From: Rhodosporidiobolus odoratus
Taxonomy: Eukaryota > Basidiomycota > Microbotryomycetes > Sporidiobolales > Sporidiobolaceae
Assembly (NCBI GenBank): GCA_034387635.1
Contig: JAOANU010000004.1
Span: 1,488,001-1,552,000, forward strand
DNA length: 64,000 bases
Direction: 5' to 3'
Both the position numbers and the translations under genes were made by a program. A model generated the notes under the pieces. It was not told where the DNA came from and made no database searches. It saw nothing but the letters and a program-made list of their open reading frames with translations. Position 1 is the stretch's first letter. Every line of letters starts with the position of its first letter. Shown piece after piece: positions 55,798 through 64,000 of the stretch.

Positions 55798-57271
55798 ATG
55801 GGCGCGGTGACTCCCCCATCCGACCATGCTCACACGCTATCCTCCGCGGCAGCAATAGCAGCAGGAGAAGAAGATACCAAACTCTCCTCCTCGACTCCAG
55901 TTCCCGCTTCACGTCGACTTCCTCCTGAAATCGTCTCAGTAATCTTGACCTTTGCGGGAGACTGGGAACTAGCCAGTGCACTCGGAGTACACACGCGCTT
56001 GCCAACTTCGTCACCCTGGATCGAGTTCGCCACCCCCTTGGATCGGGCCATCCTTCGTTCCCTTAACTCGCCGCACTCCATTCCCTACGCCCTCGCACAC
56101 GGTCAGCGTACATTCACGCAATGGGGCGCGAGGGTGATGATCCGCTTCGCCCTCATTCCGGCATTGGAGAAGCTGTGGACGGACGAGAAAAGGCAGTTTG
56201 AGGAGAGGGTGGAAGAGTTGCTGCCGGTTGTGGCGAGCGCGTGGGGTAGAAATGATGTGCTCGAGTGGGCTCTGGCGAGGGAAGGAGGGATGCGGCCAGA
56301 TGCGCGGACGACGGCGGAGGCGGTCGACGAGGCGAGTAGGCATGGTCAAGTCGACAGTGCGTTGGTCTTCACTTCCTGGTGTCCTGTGCAGCATCTGGTG
56401 TACCCTACCTCTCTACTTTTGACGCAATTTCCGTCCCTCTGCTGCCTCGGATACATACTGACACAGCAACTCTGCAGTGCTCGACTTCTGGCTCAACTCG
56501 GGTCTTCCCCTTCGTGCGTTTCTGTCCTTTTGAGCCAGTTGTCCCGCCTCGCCCCATCCTCTGCGCTACTACCCAAGGTATACGTATATCGGCTGACTTT
56601 CTCCACTCTCGCAGACTACTCCGAAGCTGCCCTCTCTTCCGCAACGATCAAGCGCCAAGTTCCCACCCTCGAATGGTGGAAGAAGAGCGGCCTCAAGCTG
56701 AAGATTGGAAATGTACTGGACTTTGCAAGTATGGAAGGCAGCGATGGTACGCGTCTGATATCGAAAGCGACCCTATTTCTGAGCTGCACGATACTCACTC
56801 TGATCTCTCTACTCTTTCCTCTCTTTCGCCGTCTTCCTCCTGTTACCTTGCCCTCAATCTCATCCTCGCCCATATCGTACGCTAGTCTGCCTCGAGTGGT
56901 GGTCAAATTCTGGTCTCCCTTGCAAGTACACGAAAGCCGCCCTCTACAGTCTATCCAAGTCCGGCAATCTTCCGCTCCTCGCCTGGTGGCGATCCTCCCG
57001 ATTCCCCCTGGCATACGACAAAGAAGTCCTCGTCATCGCCACTCGCTACGCCCGCGTCGAGGTGCTCGAATGGTGGGCCCAGAGTGGTCTCGATGTCGAA
57101 TTCCGATTCTTCGACATCGAGGAGGCGCTCGAGGATTGTCTGGCGGCGGAGAGGGAGAAGGAGAAGACGCTGGCTTGGTGGGAGACTAGGGGGTACGATA
57201 CGATTATGGGAGCGAACGCTTGGATGAGGATGAGGGGGTTGAGGGAAACCATGGCCCAGGCAGAACGATAA
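55798..57271 (+). CDS. F-box-like protein with LEWW repeats, copy 2
   Basis: Spliced reading: exon 1 from 55798 ends GQVD|; exon 2 (acceptor ctctgcag, 56477) reads MLDFWLNSGLPL; exon 3 reads YSEAALSSATIKRQVPTLEW and ends SMEGSDG. Exon 4 (acceptor gctag) reads CLEWWSNSGLPCKYTKAALY, then LAWWRSSRFPLAYDKEVLI, VLEWWAQSGLDVEFRFFDIE and KTLAWWETRGYDTIMGANAW, and ends QAER at 57271. All joins are in phase. A long unspliced reading also stays open to 57189 but is not protein-like across the introns. Function as for copy 1: F-box-like N-terminus plus ankyrin-like helical repeats, substrate unknown. The last exon differs from copy 1 at many positions, so the two proteins differ mainly at the C-terminal repeats. 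Confidence 0.72.
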
Positions 57272-58619
57272 GACGGGAAACCTCTTCCGGGATTCACCCG
57301 CCAGTCTGCCCTCACTTCCCCAGTCTTGATACAGATGTCCTGGTCGTGCGCTTTTGTCCCAGCTTTCCAAGCCCTTGTGTCGTTTCAAGCTTTCCCCCCA
57401 TACCCTTTTGCACCCCGTAGTCTTGTGTCCCCCTCGTAGCGTTACTGCATCTCTCGCATAGTTCTTTACGTCTCACAAACATCACAGCAACCCGCTTTGA
57501 GGACGTGTCGGAACTGCCAATTCAGTGCGAACGCGACTTGCGCCGAGCAAGCGACTCACCACCACGAGGCCCGCACCGTCGAGCTTCCCGCACCCACAGA
57601 CCCCGAGACCGGTCAGCCAAGGAGTGTGTGTCCGGCTTGCAGTGCGGTCATGGCGGACCCGACCTCGTTGAAGAGGCATATGATATTATTTACCGTGCCC
57701 ATCTCGCACAACGCGAGGCAGATTGACTGACAATTTTCTGCTGCCTCTCGACGTCTCATACCTCTACAGGTTGCCCACCACCACCCCGAACCCCTGACCC
57801 GCCTCGATTTTGCTGTGTCCAAGTCGAAGGGTATGTCCTCTTTCCCGACTATCATCCTGTCGCTCTGACATACTCATGTGTCTATCGCTTGCGGTCGTTT
57901 GTGCCCTTCGCTGGCTCTTTCAAGTCAAGGTCAGCTCATGTGATGACCTAAAGCAGGGCAGATGAGGTGGAAGAGCGGCTGTGGAAAAAAGCTGAGAAGG
58001 TCAAAAGAGGTTCGCTTGGGCAGGGAAGTGAATGCTTGAAGTTCGCTGTACTAATCCTGCGTATTGCATGACTCACTACTCACAGTGTTGGCCACAGAAT
58101 CAGTGAAGGAAGTGACGGCTGCTAGCTGTTTGTCTTGCTTCGGCCTCGCTTTCCCTCGACAATACAGCTGAATTGTAGCCGCTTTGTCACGCTGGTCACT
58201 TGCAAAAGAGTTGACTCCACACTTGGAGTTGCGCGTGCACCATAAAGCCTCGCCTGAAGGCGACATGAGGTCTTGACAGCCGCAGCTCAGCTTCATTCCT
58301 TTTCTTTCTGGCTGTGTCCACTTCCCGCCAGTCTGCTTATCTCGCCGTCTGTAGGTTCCTTCACAGCTTTCGTGTGTGTTCCTGCCACTCGCGGATCCCA
58401 GCCAAACAACGGGCGCACCCCACCTCGGACCAATGCGCGCAATTGACCCCATCTGGCATCCCTAGAAGGCTTCAGTTCATCATAGCACCTGATCCAGCAA
58501 TGTCAAACGCTTTCTGGTCCCCTTTTAGCCTCCCCACCATGGACCCAGCCAACGGTCGCCTCGCTTGTCAGCGCGATACTTCCATAGCTCGCCACATGCT
58601 CCCTCGTCTCGACTCTTCG
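57272..58619. other. Gene-poor stretch left of the retrotransposon
   Basis: Apart from the zinc-finger fragment at 57497-57730, no gene was seen. CTGAGAAGGTCA (one mismatch to the dispersed motif) lies at 57992-58003. Short frames at 58051-58452 (-) and 58314-58625 (+) have no domain. The insertion point of the copia element is 58620. Confidence 0.3.
57497..57730 (+). pseudogene. C2H2 zinc-finger fragment
   Basis: The frame reads CRNCQFSANATCAEQATHHH, then a Pro-rich stretch and CPACSAVMADPTSLKRHM, which has the CxxC...H pattern of a C2H2 finger but lacks a second clear zinc-binding histidine in frame. The frame ends soon after. A downstream stretch after a cag acceptor (VAHHHPEPLTRLDFAVSKSK) might be the next exon. 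No start context or partner exon upstream was found, so it is most likely a gene remnant or an exon of an incomplete gene. Confidence 0.35.
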
Positions 58620-58980
58620 TGTTAGTTGCGAGAGTAGTTCAGGGTGGGCGGAAGACTTGAGGAGGAGTTGATGTTTGGTTTGGGAAGGTCGAAGTCGGAG
58701 AGGTGAATCTTTCTTTCCTCTTTCTCGCTTCGCTCCACCTCGGTTCTTGTTCTCCTTTACTTCTTTGGTTAGCCTCTACCTTTCCCAAGTTGTTTCTATC
58801 CCTCCTTCGTCGGTGTTACCTTCGTGCCTAGGAGAATTGTGAGACAGTCCGTCGTGCTACCTACACTTCCCTATATAACCTCGTCTTCCTTTCTTTCCTT
58901 TCTCTTCTTCACCGTTCACACTTCGTTCTCTCTCGCCTCTAGGTAAGTAGTTCTTTCTTAGTTAGCTGCTATACCATTCA
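58620..58980 (+). repeat. Left LTR (3' limit uncertain)
   Basis: It starts at TGTTAG 58620. A TATA-like CTATATAACC lies near 58871-58880, giving a likely U3/R promoter. The exact 3' end cannot be fixed because the right LTR is truncated; candidate CA ends are near 58920 and 58980. Confidence 0.7.
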
Positions 58981-59011
58981 CCGTTCACACTGCGTTCTCT
59001 CTCGCCTCTAG
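58910..59011 (+). repeat. 33-bp direct repeat around an intron-like segment in the leader
   Basis: 58910-58942 and 58979-59011 differ at one base; each ends CGCCTCTAG. The segment between starts GTAAGTAG and the second repeat ends in ...CTCTAG, so it has the form of a 5'-leader intron (GT...AG). Confidence 0.6.
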
Positions 59012-59371
59012 CGAGGCATCATATCGCTACAGATTCGCAAGAGCTCTCGCCGACTACAACGTCCGCAACACTCTAGGCTTACGCTGATTGCCTGAACGGC
59101 CACCACCATTTCCGGTTCAACCACTCCGATCGCTACCTCACCAGATCAGTCACCTATAGCGACAACTCCCCCCGTACTACCTTCCTCTTCCACTCAGACT
59201 ACCTTTCCTTCGGCTCTTCTCGTTCCACCTGAATCCGTAGTCGTCAATTTACCCGGTGAATCACCCGGTAGTTACATCTTTTCCCGTCGGAACTCTCCAG
59301 CCCCCGCCTCTCCTCTACCCGGACCTTCTCAATTCGCTTCTGCACTTTCTTCTCCTCCTCTTCCTACCGTC

Positions 59372-60064
59372 ATGGCCGCTCAACGTCCTCTTCCTTTGGA
59401 TTCTGGCGTCTACGCCTATCTCAAGAACGTCGACACGCTGAGCGAGACCGGGAAGGACTTTCAGGGATGGAAGCTTAGAATGGAGCGGGCGCTTAGGACA
59501 GGAGGAGTATGGGATATGGTCCAGCAAACTCCACCTGCTCGACCTACGGTGGTGGACCCGGCGGCGCCTACGGCGGAAGAGCTTAGGGCGGTTGAGAGAT
59601 GGGAAATTGGCGAGGATCGGGCGCTCAACATCATTTACGCCAAGGTCAGCAACACTCTCACCAATCAGCTCACCGGCTACAATTTGTCGGCAGCTTGGGA
59701 GTACCTTCGCAATCGATTCGAGCTCACCGACCAAGTTACCGTTCAAGGTATCATCGCCTCCCTCCTTTCCGCCATGAGCCGCGCTGGCAACGAGGTCGGC
59801 AAACTCCTCGATATCCACGAGGAAATTCTTGCGTTGTCTCAGGCTATTAACTTTACCCTTTCTCGTGAAGTTCCCGATATCGCTTCCTCGACCGAGTCTA
59901 TTCGTGCCGATCAACGCCAGCTCAACCTCATTTACTCCGAGTTCATCTTCTCCGCCCTCCCTTCCTCCGCTCTTTGGCAGTCGTGGATTACCGTCTATCG
60001 CCAAGCCAAACATTCGGAGTTCGATCCCCCTCCATGTCATCGCCGCCGTCCGGAACGAGCATAA
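59372..60064 (+). CDS. copia gag
   Basis: The start at 59372 (MAAQRPLPLDSGVYAYLKNV) is typical of copia gag polyproteins; the upstream frame is open back to about 59,095 but has no ATG. It contains the retrotrans-gag helices FQGWKLRMERAL, WDMVQQTP, WEYLRNRFELTDQVTVQGI and LALSQAINF. The frame is lost at a run of five C bases (60026-60030): removing one C continues in frame into the nucleocapsid part that is read with pol. Confidence 0.85.
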   Translation: MAAQRPLPLDSGVYAYLKNVDTLSETGKDFQGWKLRMERALRTGGVWDMVQQTPPARPTVVDPAAPTAEELRAVERWEIGEDRALNIIYAKVSNTLTNQLTGYNLSAAWEYLRNRFELTDQVTVQGIIASLLSAMSRAGNEVGKLLDIHEEILALSQAINFTLSREVPDIASSTESIRADQRQLNLIYSEFIFSALPSSALWQSWITVYRQAKHSEFDPPPCHRRRPERA

Positions 60065-63000
60065 TCGTCAACGTTCCGTCTCTACCTCTTCTTCCGACTC
60101 TCCTTCTTCCTTGATCTTTGGCAATTCCTCTTCTTCGTCTTCATCGGCCCTCGTTACCACTTCAAAATCCTCCGCCAACTCTACCGGTGGAAGGAAGACG
60201 ACTCGTCCGAAGTGCAAGCACTGCCAGAAGATCGCGCCGAACCATGATCCGGAGAAGTGTTGGTCGAACCCTTCCAACCCGAAGAACAAGTTAGGGTCTG
60301 GAGGGTCGGGTAATGGCAACGGTGGAGGGAAGAAGGGTAGAGGTGGAGGAGGGAAGAATGGAGGCTCAGGCGGAGGATCGGGAGGGACGGAGAAGGTCGA
60401 TTATTCCGCCGCCACCATCGAAGTGGTAGACAACGAATATCAGGCGCCCACCTCGTTCTTCTTGGACTCGTGTGCAAGCAGCCATGTCGTCGCCGATCGG
60501 TCGAGGTTTACCAAATATAAGCTCTTGCCGAGGTCCCTTATCACCGTCAACGGTTCTCAGCAACTCGTCGTCGGGGTCAGGAGCGTCCCTATCGTCTCGC
60601 TTACCCCTTCTGGGGCGAAGACGGTTCTTCTCAAGGACGTTTTACACGTTCCCTCAAGCACCTTCAACCTCATTTCCACCGGTCGTTTCCTCGAGGCCGA
60701 CTTTACTCTCAAAGCGTCGAAATCCGGCTATCGTATCCTCGCTCCCTCGTCTTGTTCCGTTGTCCTTTCCGCCGTTACGGGCGCTCAGCGCATTCCTCAG
60801 GTTACTCTCGAAGATCCCGTCGCCGCCGTTATTTCTTCTTCTATCGACAGCCGTGTTGAAGCCGTCTCTATCGCTCACCTCCGCTTCGGTCACCCCGACA
60901 AGGGAGCGATGCGCGACTTACTTCGTCTTGGCGCCGTAAAAGGATTTGCCACGACCGACATCAACAAGTTCTTCGAGAAGTCCTGTCCCGCCTGTCGCCT
61001 CAGCAAGACCACCCGTCTTCCTTTCCCCATCTCCGAGAAGCACGCTTCGAAGCCATTCGAGCGTCTCCATTCCGACCTCGCTGGCCCCTTCCGCTTTAGG
61101 TCGTGGGGGGACGCCAAATACTTCGTCATCTTCGTCGACGACGAGGCTAGCGGTTGGGTTGATGGGGAGCCTCTTAAGGATAAGACAGAGGTTCTTTCCG
61201 CCTCTCGCAAGATCATCGCTCGACTTCGCGAAAGGTTCAAGGACTCCCGGGTTCCCGTTTCCTCGACGACCATCCTTCAAACCGATAACGGCACCGAGTA
61301 CACCTCTAAAGCCTTTGAGTCGATGCTCGCCGCCGGCTAAAATATCACTCATTCCTACTCTGTTCCCTATACCCCGCAGCAGAACGGCCGTTCCGAACGC
61401 TTCGTGCGCACCATCAAGGATTGCGTCACCGTTCTCCTTGCTTCGGCCAACCTTAGCCAGAAGTATTGGGCGGAGGTCTTCTTCTTCGCGCTCTTCCTTA
61501 CCCAGAACCTTCCCTATTCTCCTAACTGAGGAGAAACCCCTCATCACTTTCTCTTCGGTCGACACTCTCCTTTCTTCTCTCTCTCCGCTCCTCTCGTCCT
61601 CAGCCAAGACGTCTGGATTCACAATCCCGACGCGCCTACTTTCGGCAACAAGGCTGTACAGGGCATCTTTCTTGGCGTTGGAGAAGGTCGCAGCCGTAAG
61701 GCGTATCGCGTCCAGGAGAAGGGTGCCCCAGGGACGACTCTTCGTTGGGCAAAGGATGTTTCAGTCGCGAAGAGGGATTCGGAGGATTTAGGTTCTTGGG
61801 ATGTTGAAGACGATGACTACTTTTGGGATGATGAGGACCTCGCCGAGGAGAAGCAAGCTTCCGAGCTGCTCTCCAAGAAGGAGAGGAGTGGGACTTATTC
61901 GTCGTCGCTGATTTATTTGCCGGGCGCTATTTCCCCTTTCGGCGGTTGGAGGACGACTACCTCCCCCGCAGCTCCTACTTCTTTCACTCCCTCCTCTATT
62001 CCCGTTCTCACTCGCATTGGGGACGAGGAGGAGCCCTATCCACATCTCTCCGAATGTTCTCGCGCCGAGCGTCTCGGTTCGCTATCTCCCTCTTTCGATA
62101 CTTCCGATTCGGGCGTCGTAGGGGTCGTCCTGATTTCCGTTGCCTTTGCGCCGGATGAAGGATATTTACCTGGCTTCGCTTCCTCTGACACGGCTCTTGC
62201 CAACGTCAAGAAGACCTTCTCAATCGGAGACCGCCCCCGTCCTGATACTCCGAGGAATTCGAAAGAGGCTTTGTCCTCGATCTACTCGGACGAATGGAGG
62301 GCCAGCTTCATTGAGGAGTGGGATGGGTTCAATAAACAGGGCGCCGTCTCGTCCAAACTTTATAAACCATTCCCTAGAATGAAAGTTCTAGGTACGAGAT
62401 GGCACCTCGATGCCTGTCTTTCTCCTTCAAAGAAGGAGGCGGAGCTCAAGTCGAGGTTAGTCGTCCAAGGTTGTAAAACCATTCCCTTTCTCTCGTCCTT
62501 CGGCCCAACCTTCACCCCTCTCCCAAAATGGGACCTCGTTTCTCTCTTCCCTATCCTCGCATCTCGTTATTGTCTTCCCGTCTGGCTTACCAATTTTGCC
62601 AAAGCCTATCTCGGCGCAAATGTTCAGACGAGCGGTGAAACGGTCTTCATCAAGCAGCCACCGCATCTTGAGGTCGAGGGGCGTGAGAACGAGGTTTACC
62701 GTCTCCTTCGGGCCGCCTACGGACTTCCTCAATCCGGGCGGGCCTTTCATCTTCATACAAAGGAGAAGTTTGAGGAGTTTGGGTTGGTTGCGGTCTCGGA
62801 TGAGGCCACTCTCTATCTCGTTCGCATAGGCGCCGATTTCGTCCTCTACCTCGTCTACGTCGACGATGGTGTGATCGCTGGTAAGGAATCCGTCGTCTCT
62901 AACGTCCTTTCTCAGGTCGACAAAGAGTTCGACATTACCTTTCAAGGACCCCTCAATGGCAAGACGTTTCTCGGTCGCGAGATCGAATACGACCACCTTT

Positions 63001-63842
63001 CCGGCAAGGTTGTCGTCCGCGTCGAGAACCACATTAAGAAGGCCCTCAAGCTTCACAACTTCGAGGACGTCAAGCCACTCCACCTTCTTATTTAGCCTGA
63101 CGTCAAATATGTCGCTCACGAGGGACAACCATTTCGTACAAGCGAGTATCTTTCCGCCGTCGGTTCCCTCCTTTTCATTACAACGACTCTTCCCGATATC
63201 CAATTCGCGGTCGGCGTCGCCTCCAGGTTCTCCTCTAACCCGGGCCCTCATCATTGGAACCTCGTCAAGCGCATTTTCGCCTATCTTTCCGTTACCTCCT
63301 CTGTCGGCCTTTCTCTCGGTCTCGACATGAAGAAGGAAGAAGGTCTAGTCGCATGCGTCGATTCCGATTTCGCCGGCGATCTCTCTTCGAGGAAGTCTAC
63401 TTCCGGCATCATTCTTACCCTCGAGGGTTCTCCTCTTTCCACCATCTCCCGCCTTCAATCGTCCGTCACTCGCTCCACCTTTCAGGCTGAGCTGTCGGCG
63501 ATGTCGACCGGGTTGGTCGAGCTCGAGTGATATTCTTCCCTTCTCTCCTCTCTCCCCATTGGTAACGACACCCCTCTCACCATCCGCTCCGACAATCTCT
63601 CCGGCGTTAAGTCTCTTTGTTCCCCCGACTACATTGAACATCAGAAGCACCACGACGTCAAGCTTCGCTACATTCGCGAGCAAATCGAACGTGGCTTTGT
63701 CAACGTCAAGTGGGTTCCCATCGTCGAGAATCCTGCCGACCTTCTTACGAAGGCTCTTCCCGCTAAGCGGGCTAAGGAATTAGGGAGTATGATCGGATTA
63801 GTTGGTCGGCCAGCAGCCGCTGGTGGTTGGGGATCTCGTTAA
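60026..63842 (+). pseudogene. copia pol (protease, integrase, RT, RNase H) with four stops
   Basis: One frame, +1 relative to gag, runs to the TAA at 63840-63842. Segments in order: zinc knuckle CKHCQKIAPNHDPEKC (CX2CX6HX4C, wider than the usual CX2CX4HX4C); protease FFLDSCASSHV (Cys where DSGA is usual); integrase HLRFGH...CPACRLSK, LHSDLAGPF, LQTDNGTEYTS and QQNGRSERF (DDE complete); RT RLVVQG, WLTNFAKAYLG and YLVYVDDGVIAG; RNase H CVDSDFAGDLSSRKSTSG. In-frame stops are at 61338 (TAA), 61527 (TGA), 63093 (TAG) and 63528 (TGA). The first catalytic Asp of RT (usually DVK-x-AFL) is Asn, codon AAT at 62592. The second pair, YVDD, is intact. The copy cannot make active RT. Confidence 0.9.
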
Positions 63843-63849
63843 GGAGGAG

Positions 63850-64000
63850 TGTTAGTTGCGAGAGTAGTTCAGGGTGGGCAGAAGACTTGAGGAGGAGTTG
63901 ATGTTTGATTTGGGAAGGTCGAAGTCGGAGAGGTGAATCTTTCTTTCCTCTTTCTCGCTTCGCTCCACCTCGGTTCTTGTTCTCCTTTACTTCTTTGGTT
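63850..64000 (+). repeat. Right LTR, 5' 151 bp only
   Basis: It matches 58620-58770 except for two G-to-A differences (GGGCGGAAG against GGGCAGAAG, and TTTGGTTT against TTTGATTT). It continues beyond the window. Confidence 0.9.

Larger units (their letters stand above)
53874..57271 (-). repeat. Right arm of the large inverted duplication
   Basis: Inverted counterpart of 27116-30491. The near-identical core is about 53,874-56,746, interrupted by F-box intron 1 (about 56,359-56,477), which is unrelated to its counterpart. The boundaries fall inside genes: the NMNAT tail on one side and the intron after SMEGSDG of the F-box gene on the other. Confidence 0.85.
58620..64000 (+). mobile_element. 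Ty1/copia LTR retrotransposon, decayed, right LTR cut by the window end
   Basis: Left LTR begins TGTTAGTTGCGAGAG at 58620 and the same sequence begins again at 63850, giving 5,230 bp from LTR start to LTR start. Domain order is gag, zinc knuckle, protease, integrase, reverse transcriptase, RNase H; integrase before RT defines copia. A purine-rich tract (AAGGAGGAG) directly precedes the right LTR, as expected for the polypurine tract. The coding region has one frameshift and four in-frame stops. In the 151 bp of both LTRs that can be compared I see two differences, so insertion is relatively recent. Confidence 0.92.

Noticed and set aside
55798..57189. Unspliced 463-codon reading of F-box copy 2
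   Set aside because: It stays open through introns by chance; the spliced version restores LEWW repeats and the proper C-terminus at 57271.
59322..59333. GACCTTCTCAAT in the copia leader, and GACCTTCTCAATC at 62213-62225 in pol
   Set aside because: Both match the dispersed motif core but lie inside the retrotransposon's coding frame. Counted as possible coincidence, not as Crypton sites.
1..64000. CRISPR arrays, prokaryotic operons, rRNA genes
   Set aside because: None seen. Spliceosomal introns throughout show a eukaryotic nuclear sequence, and no regularly spaced short repeats exist beyond those listed.

Overview
The window looks like nuclear DNA of a basidiomycete fungus, most likely a GC-rich basidiomycete yeast of the Pucciniomycotina type. 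The genes are compact, carry many short introns (donors often gtgcgt or gtgagt), and encode fungal housekeeping proteins: Ski3, Prp31, mitochondrial uL11, a TTC27/Emw1 TPR protein, a lysophosphatidate acyltransferase and nicotinamide mononucleotide adenylyltransferase (NMNAT). The lineage is inferred from gene structure and element content, not from a marker gene.

Layout. 1-4.9 kb: gene-poor edge with two related copies of an unrecognised minus-strand gene. 4.9-24.6 kb: conserved block with a Ras-like GTPase (+), then minus-strand genes: a possible mitochondrial protein, SKI3, an unrecognised protein, a Gln-rich disordered protein, PRP31, a one-span membrane protein with Pex14/17-like features, and uL11m. 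24.6-27.1 kb: no gene recognised. 27.1-30.7 kb: F-box/LEWW-repeat gene (-) and NMNAT (+), divergent from a shared promoter. 30.9-35.8 kb: TTC27/Emw1 homolog and acyltransferase, both (-). 36-40.1 kb: gene fragments and a fusion of a truncated beta-lactamase-type hydrolase with the C-terminal end of a CoA ligase. 40.88-44.67 kb: a Crypton-type tyrosine-recombinase transposon with a recognisable structure at both ends. 45-53.4 kb: accessory genes without a recognised family, one with a frameshifted tandem repeat, and a histidine-kinase fragment. 53.7-57.3 kb: a second copy of the NMNAT/F-box pair in inverted orientation. 57.5 kb: zinc-finger fragment. 58.62-64.0 kb: a decayed Ty1/copia retrotransposon whose right LTR runs off the window.

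Three large-scale patterns stand out. (1) The NMNAT/F-box pair is a large inverted duplication whose arms enclose about 23 kb. Its core is nearly identical while both outer parts, and one intron, have diverged, which suggests gene conversion. (2) The Crypton is flanked by a 16-bp direct repeat and carries the same 12-bp palindrome just inside each end, which gives a candidate recombination site. (3) The core of that repeat, TTGAGAAGGTCA, occurs six times exactly and several more times with one mismatch across the window, far above chance, and one solo copy extends to 16 bp identity with the left Crypton junction.

The housekeeping genes are largely intact. The segment between the inverted arms and to their right mixes intact genes with chimeras, truncations and mobile elements, as expected of a rearrangement-prone accessory region.
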